The notes beneath the pieces were generated by a model, which did not search any database, was not told where the DNA came from, and saw nothing but the letters and a program-made list of their open reading frames with translations. From contig NZ_FOUA01000005.1 of NCBI RefSeq assembly GCF_900114735.1, positions 62,001 to 126,000 on the forward strand: DNA of 64,000 nucleotides, in the 5' to 3' direction. Of this stretch, positions 46,859-57,003 are shown piece by piece. The position numbers and the translations under genes are program-made. The stretch's first letter is position 1, and each line of letters begins with the position of its first letter. The stretch is from Halopseudomonas bauzanensis (lineage in GTDB: Bacteria > Pseudomonadota > Gammaproteobacteria > Pseudomonadales > Pseudomonadaceae).

Positions 46859-47768
46859 ACAGGGCGATCATCAACGGGATGGAGAACAATGCCACCACGG
46901 TACTCAACAGTGCGGTACCGGCTACCTGGCTGGGCGCCAGATCCAGCAGCGTGGCGATGACCACGGTATTGGCGGCAATCGGTGTGATGGACACCAGAAA
47001 CAGCGCCTGATACACCGCAGTGCTGTAGATCTGCGGCCCATGGCTGTCCAGCCACCAGAACAGCAGCGCCACCGCCGGCCAGACCACGAATTTGCCGAAG
47101 AACGCCAGCGCAGTAAAACGCAGGTTGCCCGCCAGCCCGCGAAAGCTGAGGATGCTCATGCCGATAATCATCATCCCGAACACGCTGTAAGCGCCGCGCA
47201 AATTATCGAACAGCGGCTCGGCGATCATCGGAATACCAATGCCAGCGAGATTGAGCGCGACCGCAAGAAAGAAGGCGTACAGCGATGGCAGGCGCGCAAC
47301 CTTGATCAGGCAGTCGCGCACCTGGTAACGGCCCCGCGCTGCGAGATAGAAACCGACCGAGTTCTCATACAGGGTGGTACCGAGCATGCAGAGAATATAG
47401 ATGCTCAGGCCTTGCTCGCCGAACAGCAGCAAAGCCACTGGCACCCCAAGATAGCCGGTATTGCCGGTGCCCACGGCCAGCGGAATGACACTGGCGCTGG
47501 CGTCTCCCACCCAGCGTCGGGCTATCAGCAGATGTCCGTAACCGATCAGCGTACACAGCCCCAGGGTAAGAAAGGGCAGCAGAATCACCTCCGGCGACAG
47601 CGGCGCGTTCATTACGCCGGAGAAAACCACTGAGGGTGTGATGATATACATCATGATGCCGGCAATATGACTACCGCTGGCCTGCAGGAAACGCCCGGCA
47701 ACCCACCCCAGCGCAACCGTCACGTAGAGTGGCAACAGTTTGTACAGCAAGGCCAGTGCCGCCGTCAT
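46845..47768 (-). CDS. AEC (auxin efflux carrier) family transporter
   Basis: A 307-residue membrane protein with about ten helices in two inverted halves: LPLYVTVALGWVAGRFL at the front, VGTGNTGYLGVPVALLLFGEQGLSIY in the middle, and LFLVSITPIAANTVVIATLLDLAPSQVAGTALLSTVVALFSIPLM at the end. Bacterial AEC proteins move malate or other small organic acids. The ATG follows GGTGGGGAATACC. Confidence 0.87.
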   Translation of the reverse strand: MTAALALLYKLLPLYVTVALGWVAGRFLQASGSHIAGIMMYIITPSVVFSGVMNAPLSPEVILLPFLTLGLCTLIGYGHLLIARRWVGDASASVIPLAVGTGNTGYLGVPVALLLFGEQGLSIYILCMLGTTLYENSVGFYLAARGRYQVRDCLIKVARLPSLYAFFLAVALNLAGIGIPMIAEPLFDNLRGAYSVFGMMIIGMSILSFRGLAGNLRFTALAFFGKFVVWPAVALLFWWLDSHGPQIYSTAVYQALFLVSITPIAANTVVIATLLDLAPSQVAGTALLSTVVALFSIPLMIALFMGA

Positions 47769-47931
47769 GGTATTCCCCACCGAACTGAATCCGGTCAGTC
47801 TAACGATCCGCTCCGGTCATCACCACCGATGCAATGATTCTTTCTGAAAAATCAGCTACATCCGTCTGCCTGGCGTTGGGGATGGTAAGATCCGGGTTCC
47901 ATTTCTTTCGCGTTCGCAGGATTGTCCCCGA

Positions 47932-49683
47932 ATGGAAGTCATGAATACCCTGTTTGTAATCTGTGCCGGCCTGCTATGCGTCAGCATTCTGGCAAGTTCA
48001 ATGTCCTCCCGATTGGGCATTCCCCTGTTGCTGGTATTTCTGATCGTCGGCATGCTCGCCGGCGAAGATGGTCCGGGCGGCATTGTGTTCGACAGTATAG
48101 ATACGGTGTATGTCATCGGCAGCCTGGCCCTGGCGATCATCCTGCTGGATGGCGGCATGCGCACACGGGCGGAGAACTTCAAGGTCGCCCTTTGGCCATC
48201 CCTGTCACTGGCCAGCTTCGGCGTACTGATCAGCGCTCTGGTCACCGGTCTGGCCACCGCCTGGTTGCTGGACCTGCACTGGCTGCAGGGCTTGCTGCTG
48301 GGCTCGATCGTCGGCTCGACCGATGCGGCCGCGGTATTCTCGTTGCTGCAGGGCAAAGGGCTGAACCTCAAGCGCCGGGTCAGCGCCACCCTGGAAATCG
48401 AGTCTGCATCGAACGACCCCATGGCGATCTTCCTGACCATCACCATCGTGGAGATGCTGGCCAACGGGCAGACGTCCTTCAGTTGGTCGTTTCTGGCCAT
48501 GTTGTTGCAGCAATTCGGCATCGGCGGGGTCTGCGGGCTGGCGGGCGGCTTCTTCCTGACCTGGCTGGTCAACCGGGTGAGCCTGGATACCGGCTTGTAT
48601 CCCCTGCTCATCACCAGTGGTGCCATTCTGACCTTCGCGGTCACCAATGTACTCGGCGGCAGCGGCTTCCTGGCGATCTTCATCACCGGCCTGGTACTGG
48701 GCAACAGCCGCCTGCGCAGTCTGCAGAACATCCTGCACATGCAGGACGGCATGGCCTGGCTCAGCCAGATCGGCCTGTTCCTCATGCTCGGCTTGCTGGT
48801 CACGCCCTCGGAGATGCTCGACATCGCCTTGCCAGCACTGGCCGTTGCCGTCTTTCTCATCCTGGTCGCACGCCCAATTGCTGTGCTGATCTGTCTGGCC
48901 CCTTTCGTGTTCTCCTGGCGCGAGCGCCTGTTCATCAGCTGGGTTGGCCTGCGCGGCGCGGTGCCGGTGATGCTGGCGATCTTCCCGCTGGTAGCCGGGC
49001 TGGAACAGGCCCAATTGCTGTTTAACCTGGCCTTCGTTGTGGTCTTGGTTTCCCTGCTGCTGCAAGGGGCGAGCCTGCCGATTGCGGCAAGGCTGTGCCG
49101 GGTCGAGATCCCGCCCATTCCGGAGCCGCTGCACCGTACCAGCCTGGATGTGGTGGTCGAGAGCGACTACGAGCTGATGGTCTATCAACTGAGCGATGCC
49201 AACTGGTGCGTTGGTGTGGCCCTGCGCGATTTGAACATGCCCAAGGACACCCGCATCGCCGCGCTGTTTCGCGGCCGCAAATTGCTGCACCCCTCCGGCA
49301 GCACCCGCCTGGAGCTGAATGATGTGTTATGCGTCATCGGCCACGCCCGGGACCTGCCGGCGCTGTCGAAAATCTTCAGTACTACCAGCGTTCCGCGTCA
49401 CCTCAACAGCCGCCAGTTCTTTGGCAATTTCGTGCTTGAAGGCTCGGCACTGTTGGACGAGGTCGGCACCTTCTATGGCTTCGAGGTACCTGCAGAGTTG
49501 TCGGGACTGACCCTGGCGCAGTTCTGTACCCGGCAGCTGGGCGGCCGGCCGGTCGTGGGTGACCAGACCGAGTGGCAAGGGATGTGCTGGGTCGTCGCTG
49601 AGGTCGTTGATGATGAGATCCGCAAGGTCGGTCTGAAATGGGGAAATGAAAAGGATGATCAGCCCCCGGAGCCGACGGCTTGA
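47932..49683 (+). CDS. K+/H+ antiporter, NhaP2/CvrA type
   Basis: A 583-residue cation:proton antiporter of the CPA1 family. The membrane part (1-385) shows the core motifs GSTDAAAVFSLL and ESASNDPMAI with its Asp pair. The cytoplasmic part has a TrkA-C domain (LYQLSDANWCVGVALRDLN to LNDVLCVIGHARDLPAL) and a CorC/HlyC-type C-terminal domain. This domain set is specific to the NhaP2/CvrA potassium-proton antiporters. Its stop codon overlaps the -35 region of the copA promoter. Confidence 0.9.
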   Translation: MEVMNTLFVICAGLLCVSILASSMSSRLGIPLLLVFLIVGMLAGEDGPGGIVFDSIDTVYVIGSLALAIILLDGGMRTRAENFKVALWPSLSLASFGVLISALVTGLATAWLLDLHWLQGLLLGSIVGSTDAAAVFSLLQGKGLNLKRRVSATLEIESASNDPMAIFLTITIVEMLANGQTSFSWSFLAMLLQQFGIGGVCGLAGGFFLTWLVNRVSLDTGLYPLLITSGAILTFAVTNVLGGSGFLAIFITGLVLGNSRLRSLQNILHMQDGMAWLSQIGLFLMLGLLVTPSEMLDIALPALAVAVFLILVARPIAVLICLAPFVFSWRERLFISWVGLRGAVPVMLAIFPLVAGLEQAQLLFNLAFVVVLVSLLLQGASLPIAARLCRVEIPPIPEPLHRTSLDVVVESDYELMVYQLSDANWCVGVALRDLNMPKDTRIAALFRGRKLLHPSGSTRLELNDVLCVIGHARDLPALSKIFSTTSVPRHLNSRQFFGNFVLEGSALLDEVGTFYGFEVPAELSGLTLAQFCTRQLGGRPVVGDQTEWQGMCWVVAEVVDDEIRKVGLKWGNEKDDQPPEPTA

Positions 49684-49710
49684 CCCTCACATGATGTAAA
49701 GGTTGATGAT
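49680..49710 (+). promoter_or_regulatory. CueR-type promoter of copA-cueR
   Basis: TTGACC (-35, 49680-49685) and GATGAT (-10, 49705-49710) are separated by 19 bases, the overlong spacer typical of MerR-family promoters. The spacer region holds an imperfect dyad ACCCTCA-N7-TAAAGGT (49683-49703), close to the CueR half-site ACCTT. The promoter starts inside the last codons of the antiporter gene. Confidence 0.72.
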
Positions 49711-49735
49711 GGCTGCCATCAGAGGAGAATCAACC

Positions 49736-52126
49736 ATGAGCCATATCACCTTACATATCTCCGGCATGACCTGCGCCAGTTGCGTGCGGCGAGTGGAACA
49801 GGCGCTGCTGGCCGCTCCCGGGGTCGACTCGGCGGAAGTCAACCTGGCCGCTGAGACGGCCCGCATCCAATTGCGGGACCCGCAGCAATTGCCGGCAGTC
49901 AGCGAGGCCGTCAAGCGCGCCGGCTATCCGGTCGCAACCCGCCACCGCCAGCTCGCCATCGCCAACATGACCTGCGCCAGCTGCGTGCGCCGCGTTGAGA
50001 CCGCCCTGCAGAAAGTACCGGGCGTGCTCGATGTGCAAGTCAACCTGGCCAGCGAGCAAGCCCTCGTGACCATGACCGAAGGTACTGCCCAAGAACAACT
50101 GCTGCAGGTCCTGGAACAGGCCGGCTATACCGGCCAATGGCTCGACCAGCAGACCGGCAGCGACCATGAGCGCCAGGCCGGCAAACTGCAGCGCGAACGC
50201 CGCCACCTGATCATCGCCGCCTTGCTCAGCACACCCTTGGCGCTGGGCATGTTTCCCGAACTGTTCGGCCGCCCCGACCTGATGCTGCCGCCGCTGGTGC
50301 AACTGGTGCTGGCCTCCATCGTGCAGTTCGGTTTCGGTGCCCGCTTCTATCGCGGCGCGTGGCATGCGGTGCGCAACCGAACCGGCAACATGGACCTGCT
50401 GGTCGCCATCGGCACCAGCGCCGGTTGGGCGTTGAGCACCTGGCACGTATTCACCACTCCGGCCGGACAGATGCCGGTGCTGTATTACGAAGCCTCGGCA
50501 GTCATCATCAGTTTCATCCTGCTGGGCAAATACCTGGAAAGCCGGGCCAAGGGGCAGACCCTGGAGGCGATTCGTGCACTGACCGCCTTGCGCCCGGATA
50601 CCGCTCGCCGGCGCAGCGCCGAAGGCGATCAACTGGTGCCACTGGAGCAGATCCGTGTGGGTGACCTGCTGGTGGTGCAGCCGGGCGAACGCATCCCCGT
50701 CGACGGCGATGTGCGCGAGGGCGGCAGCCATGTAGATGAGTCCATGCTCACCGGCGAAAGCCTGCCGGTCAGCCGTCAGCCGGGCGACCCGGTGAGCGGC
50801 GGCTCCATGAACCAGGACGGCCTGCTGGTGATCGAGACCACCGCCGTCGGCCATGACACCCTGCTGTCACAGATCGTCCGCCTGGTCGAAAGCGCCCAGG
50901 CGTCCAAGGCGCCGATTCAGCGACTGGTAGACCGGGTCAGTTCGGTATTCGTGCCCGTGGTCCTGGTCATCGCCTTCCTTACCTTCGCCATCGGCAGCCT
51001 GCTGGTGGGTAGCGAACAGGCGCTGCTCAACGCCATCGCGGTGCTGGTCATCGCCTGCCCCTGCGCCCTGGGTCTGGCCACGCCAACGGCGATCATGGTC
51101 GGTACCGGCGTGGCAGCGCGGCGGGGCATCTTGATCCGCGATGCCGAAGCGCTGGAACAGGCGCACAAGGTCGACACGGTGATTTTCGACAAGACCGGTA
51201 CGCTGACCCTGGGCAAGCCGACGCTGCAAGCCTTCGAGGCATTGAACGGTAGTGACCATGACCAGACGCTGGCGTGGGCGGTGGCAATCCAGACCCACGC
51301 CGAGCATCCGCTGGCCGGTGCCCTGCGCACCTACGCCAATGATCGGGATATTCAGGCTGAACCGGCTGCGGATTTCCGCGTACAGGCCGGCCGCGGTGCC
51401 AGCGGCGTGGTGGACGGTCGCAAAGCCTGGTTGGGCAACGACCTGTTGATGGTGGAACAGGGTATCGACATGGCCGCGTGGCAGACCGAGGCCGAGCAGC
51501 ACGAGGCGCAGGGTCGGACCCTGTCCTGGCTCGCCATCGAGGATGCAGGTCAGCCGCAGCTGGTGGCACTGATGGCCTTCGCTGACACCATCAAGCCGGA
51601 GGCTGCGCAGACCATCCGCCAGCTGGACCGGCTGGGTATCGAGAGCTGGCTGATAAGCGGGGACAGCCAGGCGGCTGCCGGCGCCGTGGGTCGCGAACTG
51701 GGCATCAGTCGGGTCGAAGCGCAGGTGTTGCCTGAAGACAAGGCGCGCCATGTACAGACACTGCGTAGCCAGGACCGGGTGGTGGCCATGATCGGTGATG
51801 GTATCAATGATGCGCCGGCATTGAGCGCCGCTGATGTCGGCATGGCCATGGCCACGGGCACCGACGTCGCCATGCACAGCGCGGGCATTACCTTGATGCG
51901 TGGCGACCCGCTGCTGGTCCCGGCGGCGCTGGACATCTCCCGCCACACCTGGCGCAAGATCCGGCAGAACCTGTTCTGGGCCTTTGTCTACAATAGTCTG
52001 GGCATCCCCCTGGCCGCGGTCGGCCTGCTCAATCCCATGCTCGCCGGCGCCATGATGGCCGCCAGCAGCGTCAGCGTGGTGGCCAACGCGCTGCTGTTGA
52101 AACGCTGGAAACCGGAGGCGCAATGA
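49736..52126 (+). CDS. copA: Cu(I)-exporting P-type ATPase CopA
   Basis: A 796-residue P1B-type copper exporter. Two N-terminal metal-binding domains carry GMTCASC (about residues 10-16) and NMTCASC (about 80-86). The membrane core has the CPC motif [12 protein letters not shown]; the ATPase domain shows TGES, DKTGTLT, the HP motif HAEHPLAG, and [10 protein letters not shown]. All catalytic motifs are intact. The ATG follows AGAGGAGAATCAACC. Its last 4 bases overlap the start of cueR, so copper export and its sensor are expressed together. Confidence 0.95.
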   Translation: MSHITLHISGMTCASCVRRVEQALLAAPGVDSAEVNLAAETARIQLRDPQQLPAVSEAVKRAGYPVATRHRQLAIANMTCASCVRRVETALQKVPGVLDVQVNLASEQALVTMTEGTAQEQLLQVLEQAGYTGQWLDQQTGSDHERQAGKLQRERRHLIIAALLSTPLALGMFPELFGRPDLMLPPLVQLVLASIVQFGFGARFYRGAWHAVRNRTGNMDLLVAIGTSAGWALSTWHVFTTPAGQMPVLYYEASAVIISFILLGKYLESRAKGQTLEAIRALTALRPDTARRRSAEGDQLVPLEQIRVGDLLVVQPGERIPVDGDVREGGSHVDESMLTGESLPVSRQPGDPVSGGSMNQDGLLVIETTAVGHDTLLSQIVRLVESAQASKAPIQRLVDRVSSVFVPVVLVIAFLTFAIGSLLVGSEQALLNAIAVLVIACPCALGLATPTAIMVGTGVAARRGILIRDAEALEQAHKVDTVIFDKTGTLTLGKPTLQAFEALNGSDHDQTLAWAVAIQTHAEHPLAGALRTYANDRDIQAEPAADFRVQAGRGASGVVDGRKAWLGNDLLMVEQGIDMAAWQTEAEQHEAQGRTLSWLAIEDAGQPQLVALMAFADTIKPEAAQTIRQLDRLGIESWLISGDSQAAAGAVGRELGISRVEAQVLPEDKARHVQTLRSQDRVVAMIGDGINDAPALSAADVGMAMATGTDVAMHSAGITLMRGDPLLVPAALDISRHTWRKIRQNLFWAFVYNSLGIPLAAVGLLNPMLAGAMMAASSVSVVANALLLKRWKPEAQ

Positions 52127-52560
52127 ACATCAATATCAGCCAGGCAGCCAAGACCACCGGCCTGACGCCGCGCATGATCAGACACTACGAGAATATCGGG
52201 CTGCTCACCGGAACGGCGCGTACCGCCGCCGGCTACCGGCTGTTCAGCGAGCAGGATCTGCACACCCTGCGTTTCATCCAGCGAGCCCGCAGCCTGGGGT
52301 TTTCCATCGAACAGATCAGCCAGTTGCTGGCGCTGTGGCAAGATCGCGAGCGCAGCAGCGCCGTGGTCAAGGCACTGGCCCGAGAGCATCTGAAGGAATT
52401 GGAGGACAAGATCGCCGGGCTGCAGTCCATGCACGACAGCCTGTCAGAGCTGGCCAGCTGCTGTCTGGGCGATGAGCGCCCGGATTGCCCCATCCTGGAT
52501 CGCCTGGCCGATACCCCCATTCCCGACCTGGGAGGCCGCCAGGTCAGCGCAGATAATTAG
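52123..52560 (+). CDS. cueR: Copper-responsive MerR-family regulator CueR
   Basis: A 145-residue activator. An N-terminal winged helix ([25 protein letters not shown]) is followed by a long dimer helix, then the metal-binding loop with Cys114 and Cys122 (C-x7-C in [10 protein letters not shown]), the CueR pattern for Cu(I). It likely activates the 19-bp-spacer promoter at 49680. Expression is coupled to copA through the ATGA overlap, giving autoregulation. Confidence 0.92.
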   Translation: MNINISQAAKTTGLTPRMIRHYENIGLLTGTARTAAGYRLFSEQDLHTLRFIQRARSLGFSIEQISQLLALWQDRERSSAVVKALAREHLKELEDKIAGLQSMHDSLSELASCCLGDERPDCPILDRLADTPIPDLGGRQVSADN

Positions 52561-52587
52561 TTGGCGGCTCGTATAACCTGAGACCTG

Positions 52588-52612
52588 TTCGCGGGCAAAC
52601 CCGCTCCCGCAA
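52588..52612. repeat. Single REP element
   Basis: TTCGCGGGCAAACCCGCTCC (52588-52607) then CGCAA matches one arm of the REPINs in this window, without a partner. It lies between cueR and the terminator hairpin. Confidence 0.75.
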
Positions 52613-52626
52613 TAAACTCCGGCAGC

Positions 52627-52663
52627 GGCCCAGTCAGCCTCTCCCGGAGTGGCTGACTGGGCC
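52627..52663. terminator. Two-way terminator hairpin between cueR and flgL
   Basis: A perfect 13-bp stem GGCCCAGTCAGCC / GGCTGACTGGGCC with an 11-base loop lies between the convergent cueR and flgL stop codons. There is no long T-run, but the stem is strong enough to mark both transcript ends. Confidence 0.7.
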
Positions 52664-52682
52664 TTGGCTGCGAGAAACCGCC

Positions 52683-53933
52683 CTAGCGCAGGAAGTTGAA
52701 CAGGCTCAGGCCGCTGACCTTGACGAAGCTCTGTTGCGCTGCCTGCAGGACGATGCTTTCCATGCTCAGGCGGCTGAGCGCTTCAGCATAATCCAGATCC
52801 TCAAGCCCCGATTGCACCGTGGTATTGATCAAGGTCGCCTCGTCATTCTCCAACTGGGCGGACTCGATCACATTGAGACGCGCGCCAAGGCTGGTCTGCA
52901 CGCCGAGCACCTGATTCATCGCATTGTCGAGATTCTGGACGCTGATCGCCAGCATGTCGCGGCGCTGTAGCTTGCCTTCGGGGCTATCGTCAGTGTTCTC
53001 CAGCGTGTCGCGCAGCAGGCGTACCGTGTCCAGCACGCCACGTTTCTCGCTGTTGTCGGCGGTGCCGACGCTGATCGTGAACTCATCGCCCGCCGCCGGC
53101 TCACCATCCAGCGTCACTACCACACCACCATAACGGATTTCATGGCCACCAGCGGCATTGGGCTCCAGGGTGCCGGTAACCGGCGGGTCCAGCGGAGCAC
53201 CGGCTGCGTCGCGGATTTCGTAGCCCGCTGCATCATCCGAGATGACGATGCTGACGCTGCCCTGCGGGTAGAATTCACTGTCGTAGCGGCCCTTGTTTTC
53301 CACCACGCCCAGGGAAATACGCCCGCTGCCGGCATTGCCGGCACCAGCGGCGGTATCCACCCGATTGACGTTCCCCACATCGACAAACAGTTCCTTGCCG
53401 TTGTCATTGATCGCGACCATCTTGGCGCTGCCGATCTGGATCGAACGCTGCCCCTCATCACCGGCATAGCTGTAGCTGCCGTCGGGGTTCTTTACAAAGG
53501 GCTGGGTATCACTCTGGTAACCACCGAACAGGTATTCGCCGCGGGCGTTCTGGCTATTGAGCAATCCGTAAAGCTCGTTCTCGCGCTCGGCCAGCTCCTG
53601 TGCCAGAGCCTCCCGCCCACTGGCATCCAACGCGCCGTTCCCCGCTTCAAGCGCAATCTCACGGACGCGCTGCAGGATATTGTTCACCGAATTGAGAACG
53701 GCTTCTTCCTGCGTCAGGCTGTTGGTTGCCGCCGTCAGGTTGTCCTTGTACTGCGCCAGCTTGCTGGCTTCCTGACCCAATTGCAGCAGCCGCACCGAGG
53801 CCACCGGATCATCCGCCGGTGAGAGAATCCGCTTGCCGGAGGTAATCTGTTCCTGGGTGCGGGTGACGGCCGAATAGTTGTCCTGGATTCCGCGGATCCC
53901 GGTGTTGAACGCCTGAATGGTGGAAATACGCAT
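52683..53933 (-). CDS. flgL: Flagellar hook-filament junction protein FlgL
   Basis: A 416-residue HAP3 protein that joins hook to filament. The N-terminal region MRISTIQAFNTGIRGIQDNYSAVTRTQEQITSGKRILSPADDPVAS and the C-terminal SAQLENDEATLINTTVQSGLEDLDYAEALSRLSMESIVLQAAQQSF are the flagellin-like D0/D1 coiled coils. It is the last gene of the flgF-L run, 15 bp after flgK. Confidence 0.95.
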   Translation of the reverse strand: MRISTIQAFNTGIRGIQDNYSAVTRTQEQITSGKRILSPADDPVASVRLLQLGQEASKLAQYKDNLTAATNSLTQEEAVLNSVNNILQRVREIALEAGNGALDASGREALAQELAERENELYGLLNSQNARGEYLFGGYQSDTQPFVKNPDGSYSYAGDEGQRSIQIGSAKMVAINDNGKELFVDVGNVNRVDTAAGAGNAGSGRISLGVVENKGRYDSEFYPQGSVSIVISDDAAGYEIRDAAGAPLDPPVTGTLEPNAAGGHEIRYGGVVVTLDGEPAAGDEFTISVGTADNSEKRGVLDTVRLLRDTLENTDDSPEGKLQRRDMLAISVQNLDNAMNQVLGVQTSLGARLNVIESAQLENDEATLINTTVQSGLEDLDYAEALSRLSMESIVLQAAQQSFVKVSGLSLFNFLR

Positions 53934-53948
53934 TGTCGTCAGTCCCCG

Positions 53949-55919
53949 TCAGCGCATGCTGCTGATCAATGTATCGAACACGGTGCGCGCAACTTGAATG
54001 ATCTGCGCCGAGGCGTTGTAGTATTGCTCGAACTGGATCAGGCTGGCTGCTTCCTCGTCGAGGTTCACCGCCGAGACCGAGTTGCGATTGTTGGTCGCCT
54101 GGGCCAGCATCGCCATGTTGGCCTCGGTTTCGGTGCGCGACTGGGCAGTGAAGGTAGCGACTTTCTGCACCAGATCACCATAGCCGTCGAGCAACGAGAA
54201 ACCCCGAGCCCCCTCGCCCTTGCCCAGCACCTGCTGGGTTTGCAGGCCGGCCAGCGCCAGTGCGTTGCGGTTATCCGCCACACCCCCGCTGTTGAAGTCC
54301 ACCGAAAAACTATCGCCATCCAGCGGCTTGCCAGATAGCGTCATGCTGAACTCATGGCCGTCGACTTCCCAGCTGAACGGCTGGCCCAGGGTCACATCGA
54401 TGCTCAGCGGCGGATTGGTGCTGGTCAGTACGCCAGTGCCATCACCATTATCGGCATAGCTGAATTCGACCCCCAGCGCCTTCAGCCGGTCCAGGTCCAG
54501 CGGCTGCGGCCCGCTGGTGAGCAGCGGTTGGTTGACATTGCCGGTACCGCGATTGTCGAGGCTGGCCTGCGCAGTCATGGGCGAAGCAAAGGCCAGTTGC
54601 TGCGGCTCGGTCATCACCACTGACAGACTCTGGGCGGCATTGCGGGTCGGCGTCAGCAGATAGCGATCGCCTTCCATATAGTTGCCAGTCTGACCACTTA
54701 AGTCGAGGCCATCGAAAGCAGCGTAGCCAGGTTCACCTTCAGCGGCATTCACATCGAAGGGCCCGAGCACCCGATTGTCGTTCACCCGGCGCACGGTAAA
54801 TTCAGTGTCACTGGTGAAGGTCAGTTCATAATCCGAGGTGCTCAGCGTCGAGGTATCGGCGATGCGCACATCCAGCGCTGCGTCCGAGCGATTGCCCTCG
54901 CGGCCACGGCTGCGCAGGTCCATATAGGCATCGCTGTTGATATCGCCGAACAGGTCGCTACCCACCTGCCCGTTCAGGTCCAGCCCCTTGCCCAACTGCT
55001 GATTGAACTCACTGGCGATCGCCAGCGAGATGCGTCCCAGCGCATTGAACGCCTGATCCAGCACATCGTCGCGATAGCGCAGCAGGCCGCCCAGCTCGCC
55101 ACCACTGATCAGGTCGGAAACATCCTGCGCCGAGTTGCCGCTGACCAGTTGGATATCCAGCCGCCCAGGGTCCGACAGGCCGGGCTTGGTCTGCAATACC
55201 GAGGCTTCCTTGCCGACCACCAGTGGCTGCCCGGAGCCGATGAACAGGTTGATGCTGTTATCGCCCTGATCCACCACGGTAACGCTGACGTATTCGCTCA
55301 GTTGGCGGATGGCCTCGTCGCGCGCATCCAGCAGGTCGTTGGGCGCAGCCCCATTGGCCGCGGCCTTGGAAATCGCATCGTTGTAACCCGCCACCGACAC
55401 GGCCAGACGACTCACCTGCTCTGCTACCGTGGTCATTTGCTGGTTGAGAAACTGGTTCTGGGTGGCCAGTTGCTGATGCACCGAGTTGAACCGCCCGGCC
55501 AGGCCCTGGGCTTCGGACAGGAACAGTTGGCGGCCTGGCAGGCTGGCCGGGTCCTCGATAGACGTCTGCAGCGCCGCGAAGTAGCTCTTCAGGCCAGTGG
55601 TGATACCGGACGCGGTGCTCGACAGGGTGCTATTGAGCTCTTCAATCTGGATGTTGTAGGCGTGGTTCGCCGCCGCTGCCGACGTGGTAGTGCGCACCTG
55701 ATTGGTCAGAAACTGATTGTAGATGCGCTGAACATCTACCACCTTGGTGCCGGTACCCATATAGCCAGCACCGCTATAACCCGGCGGGTTGGCAGTCTGG
55801 ATCGCGGTCTGGCGGCTATAACCGGGGGTACTGACGTTGGTGATGTTCTGCCCGGTGACCGACAGGTTGGTTTGCGCGGCACGCAGCCCGCTGAGACCGA
55901 TATTGAACAGATCTGCCAT
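53949..55919 (-). CDS. flgK: Flagellar hook-associated protein FlgK
   Basis: A 656-residue HAP1 protein. It starts with the rod/hook signature FNIGLSGLRAAQTNLSVTGQNITNVSTPGYSRQ and ends with SLIQFEQYYNASAQIIQVARTVFDTLISSMR, the terminal coiled coils that assemble on the hook tip. The middle is a variable surface region. It follows flgJ by 3 bp. Confidence 0.95.
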   Translation of the reverse strand: MADLFNIGLSGLRAAQTNLSVTGQNITNVSTPGYSRQTAIQTANPPGYSGAGYMGTGTKVVDVQRIYNQFLTNQVRTTTSAAAANHAYNIQIEELNSTLSSTASGITTGLKSYFAALQTSIEDPASLPGRQLFLSEAQGLAGRFNSVHQQLATQNQFLNQQMTTVAEQVSRLAVSVAGYNDAISKAAANGAAPNDLLDARDEAIRQLSEYVSVTVVDQGDNSINLFIGSGQPLVVGKEASVLQTKPGLSDPGRLDIQLVSGNSAQDVSDLISGGELGGLLRYRDDVLDQAFNALGRISLAIASEFNQQLGKGLDLNGQVGSDLFGDINSDAYMDLRSRGREGNRSDAALDVRIADTSTLSTSDYELTFTSDTEFTVRRVNDNRVLGPFDVNAAEGEPGYAAFDGLDLSGQTGNYMEGDRYLLTPTRNAAQSLSVVMTEPQQLAFASPMTAQASLDNRGTGNVNQPLLTSGPQPLDLDRLKALGVEFSYADNGDGTGVLTSTNPPLSIDVTLGQPFSWEVDGHEFSMTLSGKPLDGDSFSVDFNSGGVADNRNALALAGLQTQQVLGKGEGARGFSLLDGYGDLVQKVATFTAQSRTETEANMAMLAQATNNRNSVSAVNLDEEAASLIQFEQYYNASAQIIQVARTVFDTLISSMR

Positions 55920-55922
55920 GGT

Positions 55923-56993
55923 TTATGCTCTGCCTTCATTGGCGTTGGTGTTCACGGCGGCCATGGCATCTTCGCTGATCAGCTTGCGAGCAATCTGCGA
56001 AACCTTGGCGGCATACCGCGGGTCGGTTGCATAGCCCGCTTGCTGCAACTCGCGGAAGAAGGCATCGGCATCAGCGGTGCGCGTCAGGGCCTGTTCATAA
56101 CGGCCATTGCTCTCGAGAAAGGCCACATAGTCATTGAAGCTCTGCTCGTAGGAATCGTAGCTGCGAAAGCTCGCCCGCTCCTGCTGCTTCACGCCACCGC
56201 GATATTCGCTGGTCAACACATTGGCGGATTCGCCCTGCCACTGGCCATGGGTCTTGATGCCGAACAGATTGTGGCTGCTGGTGCCATCCTGCTGGCGAAT
56301 GATCGACTTGCCCCAGCCCGTCTCCAGTGCGGCCTGGGCCACCAGATAATGCGGGTCCACACCCAGCCGCGCAGCGGCCTTTTCGGCCATCGGCAACATG
56401 GCGCGGGTAAACTCCGCTGGGCTGTCGAACCGGGTCTTGGCATTGGTGGCTGCGACCATGGCCGGGCTGGCCTCCGCTGCCTGTTGAGCACGCAGCGGCA
56501 ACCAGTTGCGCGACGGCTCCGGCGAGGCCGCCGGATTGGCCGGCTTGTCCGCCGCCGGGTTCTGACCGAGGGTGACTTCGCCCCACCCAGCGCTGACAGC
56601 CAGACGCCGCCGTGCCAGCAGTGCCGAATGGTCAGGCCGCTCAGCGGCAGCGGCCGCCGTGCCAGTGCTGGCGGAGACTGCTGATGCGGCCTTTTCCGGC
56701 GACAGCTGGCGTAACATCACATCCGCCAGCCCCATGCCCTGCTTCTCCGCCAGGTGCACCGACAGCTGGCTGTCGTACATGTCCTGGTAGAAACGGGTCT
56801 GCGGTGTATTGAGCGGGTTACCTTCGGCGAACGCCTGGTTGGCGTCGCGCATGCTCTTGACCATCACATTCAGAAACAGCGATTCGAACTGGCTGGCCAC
56901 CTGCTGCAGGTTCTCTGCACTGTCGGCCTTGCTGCCGACCTTGAGCTGGGCCATGGCATTCAGATCGGTATAGCTGATGCTGTTACTGTGCAT
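55923..56993 (-). CDS. flgJ: Flagellar rod assembly muramidase FlgJ
   Basis: A 356-residue, two-domain protein. The N-terminal rod-binding domain shows ASQFESLFLNVMVKSMRDANQAF and LYDSQLSVHL-type segments (about 30-100). After a Ser/Ala/Pro-rich linker comes a C-terminal glucosaminidase domain (about 190-340) with probable catalytic Glu224 in AQAALETGWGKS. It opens a hole in peptidoglycan for the rod. The ATG at 56991-56993 follows TGAGGAACTTTCC. Confidence 0.94.
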   Translation of the reverse strand: MHSNSISYTDLNAMAQLKVGSKADSAENLQQVASQFESLFLNVMVKSMRDANQAFAEGNPLNTPQTRFYQDMYDSQLSVHLAEKQGMGLADVMLRQLSPEKAASAVSASTGTAAAAAERPDHSALLARRRLAVSAGWGEVTLGQNPAADKPANPAASPEPSRNWLPLRAQQAAEASPAMVAATNAKTRFDSPAEFTRAMLPMAEKAAARLGVDPHYLVAQAALETGWGKSIIRQQDGTSSHNLFGIKTHGQWQGESANVLTSEYRGGVKQQERASFRSYDSYEQSFNDYVAFLESNGRYEQALTRTADADAFFRELQQAGYATDPRYAAKVSQIARKLISEDAMAAVNTNANEGRA

Positions 56994-57003
56994 GGAAAGT
57001 TCC

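Noticed and set aside
55149-56684. 511-codon forward frame opposite flgK and flgJ
   Set aside because: It spans two genes antisense and contains no domain; it reflects GC-skewed third positions.
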